NCBI GenBank assembly: GCA_031265445.1
Contig: JAISCQ010000274.1
Span: 1-48,038 of the forward strand
DNA: 48,038 nucleotides
Source of the DNA: Bacteroidales bacterium
GTDB taxonomy: Bacteria; Bacteroidota; Bacteroidia; Bacteroidales; UBA4181
Direction of reading: 5' to 3'
The notes under the pieces: generated by a model
The model's database searches: none
What the model was told of the DNA's origin: nothing
Seen by the model: the letters and a program-made list of their open reading frames with translations, nothing else
Part shown: piece by piece, positions 18,678-26,969 of the stretch
How the letters are laid out: every line of letters begins with the position of its first letter
Position numbering within the stretch: the stretch's first letter is position 1
Made by a program: the position numbers and the translations under genes

Positions 18678-19859
18678 ATGATCCAAAGAATTTTTTATTT
18701 CGGTTCTATCCTGTTTCTTGTATCTGTATCCCTTTTCACGTCGTGCCGGGGCGATGAGGAAGAAATTATCCCGCCCGGTGTCACGCCTGTAGCTCCCGGC
18801 GAAAGCGGCCCAGTGAAAGGATTTTTCCTGCTCAATGAAGCCAATATGGGAAGCAACAAGGCATCCATCGACTATTTCGACAGTGAGTCAGGCAAATATT
18901 ATAAAAACATCTACCCGACGATCAACCCGAATGTGGTACATGAATTGGGCGACGTGGGTAACGACATCAAGATATACGGGGGAAAACTGTATGCAGTGAT
19001 CAACGTGTCGGGATACATCGAGGTGATGGATGTCCATACTGCGAAACATACACATTCCATCACTGTTCCCAATTGCCGCTACATCATTTTCGACAGGGGT
19101 TACGCTTATGTGAGCTCGTACAACGGCCCGGTGTCGATCGACCCCGATATTCCGCTCGGATGCGTGGTGAAAATCGACACCGTGACGATGGAAGAAGTTG
19201 GGCGTGTTGCTGTCGGGTACCAGCCCGAAGAAATGGTGATACGCGGTAACAAACTCTATGTAGCCAACTCCGGCGGCTACCGCGTTCCGGACTACGATCA
19301 TACCGTTTCGGTAATCGCCCTGAACGATTTTACCGGGGAGCAGAAGCGCATTACGGTCGGTATCAACCTGCACCGGATGAAACTGGACAACGACAGTAAC
19401 ATCTACGTCGGTTCGCGCGGTGATTACCGGAACAGTCCATCGAATACATACATCATCGACAGGAACGACATGGTACGCAGGAAACTTGATTTACCATGCA
19501 GCAGCATGGCTCTTGGCGGTGACTCCATGTATGTATGCAGCGTGGAATGGAGCAATATCACCTTGAAAAATACGGTTACCTACGCCATCGTCAACACCAA
19601 AACGCAAGCCGTTGTGTCCCGCAGGTTCATCACCGACGATACGGATCAACAGATCGTCGTCCCTTACGGGATTGCCATTCATCCTGAAACCAGGGACATT
19701 TATGTTACGGATGCCAAAGATTATATGAATCCGGGCGTTCTGTACTGTTTCGACCGTTACGGCAAGCGGAAATGGGCGCAGGTCACCGGGGATGCGCCTG
19801 CTCATATCGTTTTTACCCGGAGAAGCCTGCAAAACCCGGAAATATTGGAATCCAACTAA
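18678..19859 (+). CDS. btuG: Beta-propeller surface lipoprotein, BtuG-like cobalamin-binding protein (YncE-like)
   Basis: Lipobox FTSC; GFFLLNEANMGSNKASIDYFDSESGKYYKNIYPTINPNVVHELGDVGNDIKIYGGKLYAVIN resembles the Bacteroides BtuG family; directly downstream of btuB. Confidence 0.78.
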   Translation: MIQRIFYFGSILFLVSVSLFTSCRGDEEEIIPPGVTPVAPGESGPVKGFFLLNEANMGSNKASIDYFDSESGKYYKNIYPTINPNVVHELGDVGNDIKIYGGKLYAVINVSGYIEVMDVHTAKHTHSITVPNCRYIIFDRGYAYVSSYNGPVSIDPDIPLGCVVKIDTVTMEEVGRVAVGYQPEEMVIRGNKLYVANSGGYRVPDYDHTVSVIALNDFTGEQKRITVGINLHRMKLDNDSNIYVGSRGDYRNSPSNTYIIDRNDMVRRKLDLPCSSMALGGDSMYVCSVEWSNITLKNTVTYAIVNTKTQAVVSRRFITDDTDQQIVVPYGIAIHPETRDIYVTDAKDYMNPGVLYCFDRYGKRKWAQVTGDAPAHIVFTRRSLQNPEILESN

Positions 19860-19964
19860 TGAAGTGATCACCTCCCTGATCTTCGGGATTTATTTCGGAA
19901 TATCTACCTTATCAATCGGGGAATGATTAGGCATTATATCAATATTTGTGAAAAAATGTTTACT

Positions 19965-20230
19965 TTGCGCCATATTATGCAAAGACAGACATATCAAAAT
20001 CTCAAGCGCCACTGTGCGCAGTTTCAGCTCGCAGTGGGTCTCTCTCTGTCCTGCCTTGATGAGTTTTTCCTCTATTTTGAGGTTCAATGGGACAAGTGTT
20101 ATAGACGGTTTGCCATAGCAGGAAAAGAGCGGATTCGTCCGCCACGAACCTGCAAAAACAAAGTGCTTGAAAACACTCAAAGTATGCTTGTGTTTATTCT
20201 GCATGATAAGCCTGGGGCATTTGGAAACCG
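19965..20230 (+). pseudogene. Truncated transposase remnant (N-terminal helical region of an IS5/DDE-type transposase)
   Basis: QTYQNLKRHCAQFQLAVGLSLSCLDEFFLYFEVQWDKCYRRFAIAGKERIRPPRTCKNKVLENTQSMLVFILHDK resembles IS N-terminal domains; no catalytic DDE region follows. Confidence 0.5.
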
Positions 20231-20271
20231 TAAAATAGTGATCGTTTTTCGTTTAAGTAAGGATGTAAAAA

Positions 20272-21189
20272 ATGACTTTATACCAACGTTTTAGGAGGAA
20301 AAAAAGAGCGCTGCACGAGCAATGGAGAAGATTCAGACGGGTTCTTTTAATACCATTGCTTCAATCGCGGAAGTTTAATGAAAACGGAGAGAATTTTATT
20401 GTTTCGCTAACGTCTTATGGAAAGCGCCTTGCGAATACTGCTCCGTACGCAATCATTACGCTTCTTCGTCAAAAAGTAAAGCCTGACAAAGTTATTTTGT
20501 GGGTTGGTCATCAAGATAGAGAAAATATTCCGAAAATTCTATATTGTTTGACTGACAAAGGACTTGAAATAAGATTCTGTGAAGATGTAAAATCCTACAC
20601 CAAACTGATCCCGGCACTTGAAGCATTTCCAGACGCCTGTATTATCACTGCCGATGACGATATTTTTTATCCGAAAAACTGGTTTGGGCAATTGTTGATA
20701 GAACACAGGAAAAATCCGAAAAAAATAATTTGCCATCGTGTTCACGGAATCATAACAGATGAAAATCACAATCCGCTTGCGTATAATGAATGGGATAAGT
20801 GCATTGAACCAAATTCGGCGCATAAGCCGGAAAGTTATTTTCCAACGGGCGTAGGAGGAATATTGTATCCTCCCAAATGTTTCCACAAAGATATTGCAAA
20901 CAGGGAACTGTTTCTTAAACTTGCTCCTAATGCCGATGATATCTGGTTTTGGGCTATGGCTTTAATCAACGGAGAATACTTCGATAATGAAACTCCGTAT
21001 GTTATAATTGAAAAAGGTTCCTTTAACAAATTGCGCATGATTGACTGGTGGCAACATGTTGCACATTCTCTGCAGAGCGTCAATGTTTCGGAGAACAGGA
21101 ACGACGGTCAACTCAAAGCGATTATCGACTATTATCCGCAGATTGGGGAAAAATTAAAAGAAATTGAGCCGGCCAAAACTAAAACTTAA
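20272..21189 (+). CDS. Glycosyltransferase-like protein (DxDD-type, polysaccharide cluster type)
   Basis: IVSLTSYGKRLANTAPYAIITLLRQKVKPDKVILWVG and ACIITADDDIFYPKNWF; visibly AT-rich relative to neighbours. Confidence 0.7.
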   Translation: MTLYQRFRRKKRALHEQWRRFRRVLLIPLLQSRKFNENGENFIVSLTSYGKRLANTAPYAIITLLRQKVKPDKVILWVGHQDRENIPKILYCLTDKGLEIRFCEDVKSYTKLIPALEAFPDACIITADDDIFYPKNWFGQLLIEHRKNPKKIICHRVHGIITDENHNPLAYNEWDKCIEPNSAHKPESYFPTGVGGILYPPKCFHKDIANRELFLKLAPNADDIWFWAMALINGEYFDNETPYVIIEKGSFNKLRMIDWWQHVAHSLQSVNVSENRNDGQLKAIIDYYPQIGEKLKEIEPAKTKT

Positions 21190-21351
21190 ATGCTTCAGTC
21201 GTTCCGACCCTGCTCTTTAACCATGTCGGGTTCGGGTTTGGAATGGCCGTGGGGTCGAGGTTTCCGAAAACCGAAATTTTAGAAAGATGAGGAAAGATGA
21301 GGTTTTTTTTTGTTATTATAAAAAAAATCGCCTACTTCGCATCTTTTTAAC

Positions 21352-22506
21352 ATGGGTTACGTGAAAATCTTAGACCGGTTAGATTATTTTACTTGTATGA
21401 TCCTTGCATTGTTTGCATGGGCGATATTCATACAGTTGGCATATTATCTGCTTGTGTACTTGCGGGTTGCGTGGCATAAGAAAAAACAAAATGCACCTGA
21501 AATGAACGAAACACCCCCCGTATCTGTTATTATATGTGCGCGCAACGAAGAAGAAAACCTGATTTTGAACCTTACATCGGTTCTGGAGCAGGATTATCCT
21601 TCGTTCGAAGTGATTGTAGTGAATGACTGTTCGGAAGACGACACCGAACAAGTGTTGGCGGGACTTAAACAGAAATATCCGCACCTGCGCAGCACCATCA
21701 TCAAAAAAGACGGTTCGTTCCGTAACGGCAAGAAATTCGCTGCAACAGTCGGTATCAAGGCGGCGCAGCACGAATGGCTGTTGTTCACCGATGCCGATTG
21801 CCGTCCCGAAAGCAAGCAATGGATCGCATCCATGAGCAGGCATTTCATCGACGGGAAGGATATTGTATTGGGCTATGGCGGTTACCTGGCTCAAAAAGGT
21901 TATTTGAACAAATGGATCCGTTACGACACGTGTTTTATCGCCCTCCAATACTTTGCTTTTGCCAAAATGGGGAAAGCATATATGGGCGTGGGGCGTAACC
22001 TGGCTTATCGGAAATCGTTGTTCTTTGCGCATAACGGTTTTGCGGCGCACGCTCACATCCTTTCGGGTGACGACGACCTTTTTGTCAACCAGGCTGCGAC
22101 CAAACGGAATGTAGCCGTAACATACGCCCGGGAAGCACACATACGGTCGATACCCAAAAAGACCTTTAAGGAATGGATATGGCAAAAAAGCAGGCATATC
22201 ACCACAAGTAAGTACTACAGGGGCAGTCAGACCTTCTGGCTGACGCTCGAACCTTTTTCGCGGGTACTGATGTGGGCTTCGGCAGTGAGCGCATTCATGC
22301 TTTTTTGTCCGTTTTGGCAATACATATTGATCGCATTAACGGTGCGGATGATCTTATTCATGTCGGTGATCGGGGTCGTTGCCAAGAGGTTCAACGAACC
22401 CGGCATCCTGAAACATGCCCTGTTTTTTGACATTGCCATACCCTTCGTATATCTCTATGTATTTCTTTTAAACAGGGTTTCTTCAAAGCATAACAAATGG
22501 AAGTAA
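21352..22506 (+). CDS. Membrane-associated family 2 glycosyltransferase
   Basis: PVSVIICARNEEENLILNLTSVLEQDYPSFEVIVVNDCSEDDTE, FTDADCRP, GDDDLFVN, QKSRH; TM segments at both ends. Confidence 0.88.
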   Translation: MGYVKILDRLDYFTCMILALFAWAIFIQLAYYLLVYLRVAWHKKKQNAPEMNETPPVSVIICARNEEENLILNLTSVLEQDYPSFEVIVVNDCSEDDTEQVLAGLKQKYPHLRSTIIKKDGSFRNGKKFAATVGIKAAQHEWLLFTDADCRPESKQWIASMSRHFIDGKDIVLGYGGYLAQKGYLNKWIRYDTCFIALQYFAFAKMGKAYMGVGRNLAYRKSLFFAHNGFAAHAHILSGDDDLFVNQAATKRNVAVTYAREAHIRSIPKKTFKEWIWQKSRHITTSKYYRGSQTFWLTLEPFSRVLMWASAVSAFMLFCPFWQYILIALTVRMILFMSVIGVVAKRFNEPGILKHALFFDIAIPFVYLYVFLLNRVSSKHNKWK

Positions 22507-23090
22507 AATCAGAAAAAGCGCAATTGGATGTCGAACTGGTACAACAGGCCGTTGGGGGCGACCAGAAAGCCTACTCGGAATTGATGGAGCGCTATCGCAA
22601 CGCCATTTATTACATGTTGCTGAAAATGGTCGGTAATCCATCGGATGCCGAAGACCTGACCATCGAAGCATTTGGCAAAGCATTCAAAAATATCAAGCAA
22701 TATACGGCTCACTTCGCTTTCAGCACCTGGCTGTTCAAGATCGCATCCAACAACGCGATCGACTTTATGCGCAAGAAGAAGCTCAACAATATATCCATCG
22801 ACGATACCTCACGCGACGCCGACACGGCGCTGCCGATAAATATCCGGTCGGAACAGCCCACGCCCGAAGAAAGCCTTATTTCCGAACAAAAAATAACGAT
22901 GTTGCACTCCATCGTCTCCAAACTCAAGCCCCGTTACCGGAAACTGGTTGAATTGCGTTATTTTCACGAATATTCGTATGAAGAAATCAGCGAAGAAACG
23001 GGCTTACCTATCGGAACGGTGAAAGCGCAACTGTTCCGCGCCCGCGAGCTGTTACAGAACGTTTTGAAAGAACACCGGATCCAACCGTAA
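22497..23090 (+). CDS. RNA polymerase sigma-70 family factor (ECF type)
   Basis: Region 2 YRNAIYYMLLKMVGNPSDAEDLTIEAFGKAFKNI...FSTWLFKIASNNAIDFMRKKK; region 4 RYRKLVELRYFHEYSYEEISEETGLPIGTVKAQLFRARELL. Overlaps the preceding gene by 10 bp. Confidence 0.92.
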   Translation: MEVKSEKAQLDVELVQQAVGGDQKAYSELMERYRNAIYYMLLKMVGNPSDAEDLTIEAFGKAFKNIKQYTAHFAFSTWLFKIASNNAIDFMRKKKLNNISIDDTSRDADTALPINIRSEQPTPEESLISEQKITMLHSIVSKLKPRYRKLVELRYFHEYSYEEISEETGLPIGTVKAQLFRARELLQNVLKEHRIQP

Positions 23091-23105
23091 TCACTCTTTG
23101 ACGGC

Positions 23106-23756
23106 ATGCAGAACACCCCGTCGCTCGAAACTTGCCATACGTCGCTTCACAGGTACTTTCAACGGCTCAACGAACGGCAGACGGAACAGTTTGCCATGCT
23201 GGGCGGATTGTATGCCGAGTGGAACAGCCGCATCAACGTGATTTCGCGCAGGGACATCGACAACTTGTACGAACATCATGTGCTGCACTCGCTGGCCATT
23301 GCCAAAGTCATCGATTTCGCCCCGGACGCCGAAGTACTCGACGTGGGTACCGGCGGAGGCTTCCCGGGAATACCTTTGGCGATCCTCTTCCCCGAAACGC
23401 ACTTCCACCTGATCGACTCCATCGGTAAAAAACTGAAAGTAGCCGCCGCCGTGGCGGATGCATTGAAACTGCAGAATGTAACCACGCAACAGATACGCGC
23501 CGAACAGTTAGCCCGTAAATGCGATTTCGTGATCAGCCGCGCCGTTACCTCGCTTCCGGTATTTATCCCCTGGATGAAAGGAAAATTTTTGGAACGCGCT
23601 TTCCATCCCCTTCCTAATGGGATGTTCTTCCTCAAGGGCGGCGACCTTACCGAAGAGTTACAAGCCTGTAAGGAAGAGACAAGCGTATGGCCCATCAGCG
23701 AATTTTTCACCGAACCGTTTTTTAAAGAAAAAAAGCTGGTGTATGTAAAGAATTGA
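23106..23756 (+). CDS. rsmG: 16S rRNA (guanine527-N7)-methyltransferase RsmG
   Basis: WNSRINVISRRDIDNLYEHHVLHSLAI, VLDVGTGGGFPGIPLAI, DFVISRAV. Confidence 0.95.
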   Translation: MQNTPSLETCHTSLHRYFQRLNERQTEQFAMLGGLYAEWNSRINVISRRDIDNLYEHHVLHSLAIAKVIDFAPDAEVLDVGTGGGFPGIPLAILFPETHFHLIDSIGKKLKVAAAVADALKLQNVTTQQIRAEQLARKCDFVISRAVTSLPVFIPWMKGKFLERAFHPLPNGMFFLKGGDLTEELQACKEETSVWPISEFFTEPFFKEKKLVYVKN

Positions 23757-23784
23757 CAGGTATCCCGTCAGGCTGCGAAACTGC

Positions 23785-23807
23785 CCCTGTCAGCGGTCTT
23801 GACAGGG
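23785..23807. repeat. Hairpin CCCTGTCA-N7-TGACAGGG (CTGTCAG-type intergenic element)
   Basis: Read directly; a related element lies at 34063-34091. Confidence 0.5.
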
Positions 23808-23830
23808 CGGAGGAGTTTGCAAAAAATCCG

Positions 23831-23838
23831 TAACTTTG
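23831..23838 (+). promoter_or_regulatory. -7 promoter element TAACTTTG upstream of recG
   Basis: taactttgc matches TAnnTTTG, 14-26 nt before candidate ATGs. Confidence 0.6.
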
Positions 23839-23863
23839 CAGCCATCGGTAAATGTATCAACTG

Positions 23864-25972
23864 ATGAGTGCTTATCTGGAACAGGACATCAAATTTCTGG
23901 CAGGCGTCGGCCCCCGTCGCGCCGAGTTGCTTGGCAAAGAACTGAACATCCACACGTTCGGCGACTTGCTGCATTATTTCCCCTACAAGCATATCGACCG
24001 TACTAAATTTTACGCCATCAAGGATATACAACCGGTGGATACGTACATCCAGGTACGGGGCCGGATTGCTTCCGTGCAGAAGGAAGGCGTACTGCAGAAG
24101 GAACGGCTGGTCGTGCAACTGTCCGATCATACAGGCTCAATACCCCTCCTGTTCTTCAAAGGCGTCAAGTACCTGACACAAAACATCAAACAGGGGGGCG
24201 ACTATGTGGTATTCGGCAAACCGACCGAATTTAACGGGCAAGTGAATTTTGTACATCCCGAAATGGAGTTTGCCGAAAAGTATGAAGAAGGCATCGCAGC
24301 CGTGCTCCAGGCGCATTACAGCGTTACCGAACGGCTCAGGAACAGCTACATTACCTCGCGCGTCATCGGGCGGCTGATGGTGACGCTTTGGAAAGGAATG
24401 AAAACCGATGTCCCCGAAACCTTGCCCGATGAACTGATCAAACAGTACCGCCTCTTGCCGTTGCATGAGGCGTTGTTCCACATCCATTTCCCGCAAAGCG
24501 CACTTCTTTTGCAGAAAGCGCAGCACAGGCTCAAGTTCGAGGAACTGTTCCGGATACAGTTGCGCATGCTGTATCTGCGCGAGGAACGCAACACTTACAT
24601 CAAAGGTTTTAATTTTACGATCGTTGGCGATTATTTCAACCGGTTTTATTCGGAATACCTGCCGTTTGAGTTAACGGGTGCGCAGAAACGGGTAATTCGC
24701 GAAATCCGCAGGAATATGGGTAGCGGCAAGCAGATGAACCGCCTGCTGCAAGGAGACGTTGGCAGCGGGAAAACACTTGTGGCGCTTATGACCATGCTTA
24801 TTGCACTCGACAATGGCTACCAGGCCTGCCTGATGGCGCCCACCGAAATATTGGCCTCACAGCACAAGCAAATCATCACGAAGATGCTTGAGGGGATGGG
24901 GTTGAACATCGCTTTGCTGACCGGTTCTACCAGGAAGAAAGAGCGGCGCGCGATACACGACGGATTGACCGGCGGAAGCATACACATCCTGATCGGGACG
25001 CATGCCCTCATCGAGGAAACGGTACAGTTTGCCAACCTTGGGCTGGTGATCATCGACGAGCAGCACCGGTTTGGCGTGGCGCAGCGCGCCCGGCTACGGA
25101 AGAAAAACGCCGAAGCGCCGCATGTGCTGGTGATGACGGCTACGCCCATCCCGCGCACGCTGGCCATGACCGTGTATGGCGACCTGGAAGTATCGGTGAT
25201 CGACGAACTGCCGCCCGGGCGCAAACCGGTGAAAACGGTACATTACTTCGACCACCGGCGCAAGGACGTGTTTGAGTTCATGCAGCGGCAAATTGGCGAG
25301 GGACGGCAGATATATGTTGTTTATCCGCTCATCGGCGAGTCGGAAAAAATGGACTACAAAAACCTTGAAACGGGTTTCGAACAGATACGGGCAGCCTTCC
25401 CCGAAAAAGACGGCTACAGCATCATCATGGTACACGGCAAAATGCCGGCGGCGGAGAAGGATCTGGCCATGCGACTCTTCAAGGAAGGTAAGGCGCAGAT
25501 CATGGTAGCCACTACGGTGATCGAAGTGGGCGTGGATGTGTCCAATGCTTCGGTGATGGTGATCGAAAGCGCCGAACGGTTCGGACTCTCGCAACTGCAC
25601 CAGCTGCGCGGTCGCGTGGGGCGGGGCGCCGACCAGTCGTACTGCATACTGCTAAGCTCATACAGGCTTAGCGCCGATGGACGAAAACGTCTGCAAACAA
25701 TGGTTTCGACTACCGACGGCTTTGCTATTGCCGAAGCAGACCTGAAACTGCGCGGCCCCGGCGATATTGACGGCATACAGCAGAGCGGCGCTCCGTTTGA
25801 TTTGCACATTGCCAGCCTGGCTACCGACGGTCAACTGCTGCAAGTGGCCCGTAATGCCGCTTCAGATATTCTCACAGACGATCCGGGATTGAATCAGCCA
25901 AAAAATATCCTGCTGAAAAGCAATATCCAAAAACAAATGAATACCGAAGTGGACTGGAGTAAAATAAGTTAG
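23864..25972 (+). CDS. recG: ATP-dependent DNA helicase RecG
   Basis: GVGPRRAELLGKEL, LLQGDVGSGKTLVAL, LVIIDEQHRFGVAQR, VMTATPIPRTLAMTVYGDLEVSVIDELPPGR, VIESAERFGLSQLHQLRGRVGRG. ORF track start is 23852; the ATG at 23864 fits the promoter better. Confidence 0.96.
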   Translation: MSAYLEQDIKFLAGVGPRRAELLGKELNIHTFGDLLHYFPYKHIDRTKFYAIKDIQPVDTYIQVRGRIASVQKEGVLQKERLVVQLSDHTGSIPLLFFKGVKYLTQNIKQGGDYVVFGKPTEFNGQVNFVHPEMEFAEKYEEGIAAVLQAHYSVTERLRNSYITSRVIGRLMVTLWKGMKTDVPETLPDELIKQYRLLPLHEALFHIHFPQSALLLQKAQHRLKFEELFRIQLRMLYLREERNTYIKGFNFTIVGDYFNRFYSEYLPFELTGAQKRVIREIRRNMGSGKQMNRLLQGDVGSGKTLVALMTMLIALDNGYQACLMAPTEILASQHKQIITKMLEGMGLNIALLTGSTRKKERRAIHDGLTGGSIHILIGTHALIEETVQFANLGLVIIDEQHRFGVAQRARLRKKNAEAPHVLVMTATPIPRTLAMTVYGDLEVSVIDELPPGRKPVKTVHYFDHRRKDVFEFMQRQIGEGRQIYVVYPLIGESEKMDYKNLETGFEQIRAAFPEKDGYSIIMVHGKMPAAEKDLAMRLFKEGKAQIMVATTVIEVGVDVSNASVMVIESAERFGLSQLHQLRGRVGRGADQSYCILLSSYRLSADGRKRLQTMVSTTDGFAIAEADLKLRGPGDIDGIQQSGAPFDLHIASLATDGQLLQVARNAASDILTDDPGLNQPKNILLKSNIQKQMNTEVDWSKIS

Positions 25973-26074
25973 TCGTGTCAATGCTGATTGAAAAAAGAAA
26001 ATCGACACATTCGCTGAAATTGACGCCCGGCATCTTGCAACTCTTGAATACTGCGCCGTTCATCCGGCGAACGG

Positions 26075-26734
26075 TTATTTTCTTAATAACTTTAATGTGA
26101 GGTTTTTCATTGTATTATGCTTGTCGGAATCCTTACGCAGGAACATCAGGTGATATTTCAGATGATTGATTTGCCTCATGAAGTCTTTAGGTTCCTGAAA
26201 TTCTGACAGTTGTTGGATCAGTGCGTCCATGCGCCTGTTGATTTCCAATTCCTGCTCGATCACGTATTCTATTTGGTCGGATGTGATCGAATCGGGGGTT
26301 TGACCATATTTCACAAAGATGTCGGAAATACACGACATGTGTTCGATGACGGCTTCCATGAAAGCATCGAAAAGCGCTGTGGTATACCTGTTCAGCATGG
26401 GAGCAATTTCCATGTATTCTTGCCTCAGCTGGGGAACGGTGTTTTTGATAAAAAAATCATGCGCCTTGGTGATGTAATCTATGGCGGGGTCAACAGGAAA
26501 ACCGTCAGGGATGTTCTCTTCCAGCAAGTAATCGTCGAACGTATACAGGTTGCATACATGTAGAAAGATTTCAAGGTTGACATGGTAGATTTCGCAAACT
26601 TCTACCACCGAAATATGATCATCCGGTTCGTATTTGACGTCCAGAAAGTTCCACAAATCCGACCTGCGAAAATTATCCCTCAAGATATCCGCCATTTTAC
26701 TTACCGATGTATAGTACAAACTTTTCATGATCAT
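26075..26734 (-). CDS. Hemerythrin-like helical protein (Bacteroidetes HHE/DUF542-like family)
   Basis: YYTSVSKMADILRDN...ISVVEVCEIYHVNLEIFLHVCNLYTFDDYL...PAIDYITKAHDFFIKNTVPQLRQ resembles the hemerythrin domain-containing family seen in Bacteroides. Confidence 0.55.
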   Translation of the reverse strand: MIMKSLYYTSVSKMADILRDNFRRSDLWNFLDVKYEPDDHISVVEVCEIYHVNLEIFLHVCNLYTFDDYLLEENIPDGFPVDPAIDYITKAHDFFIKNTVPQLRQEYMEIAPMLNRYTTALFDAFMEAVIEHMSCISDIFVKYGQTPDSITSDQIEYVIEQELEINRRMDALIQQLSEFQEPKDFMRQINHLKYHLMFLRKDSDKHNTMKNLTLKLLRK

Positions 26735-26813
26735 AACTTAAAATAGCGCAAGGAACAATAATTTTGTCAAAAAACATATGACTGTGACTTTTTTCAATAT
26801 TGCGATGTTGACC

Positions 26814-26890
26814 TTTCCCGCAGATTTCGCAGATCATCGCTGATTTTATATGTTTTCTCTTCTGCAAAAGTCTGCGCGATCTGCGGGAAA
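26814..26890. repeat. 12-bp inverted repeat TTTCCCGCAGAT ... ATCTGCGGGAAA with internal CGCAGAT words
   Basis: Arms 26814-26825 and 26879-26890. Confidence 0.75.
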
Positions 26891-26896
26891 ATACAT

Positions 26897-26904
26897 TACC
26901 TTTG
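26897..26904 (+). promoter_or_regulatory. -7 promoter element TACCTTTG
   Basis: ttacctttgccg, upstream of the GT2-DUF2062 gene. Confidence 0.55.
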
Positions 26905-26969
26905 CCGGGAGAATAAGTCATATAGTGAATCGAACAAGAATTGCCAGCGGGTACACAAACACTTGAACC

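Noticed and set aside
19890-20204. 104-aa - strand ORF near the transposase remnant
   Set aside because: Antisense to the transposase-like reading frame; no independent support.
21379-22320. 313-aa - strand ORF
   Set aside because: Antisense to the GT2 gene with intact GT motifs.
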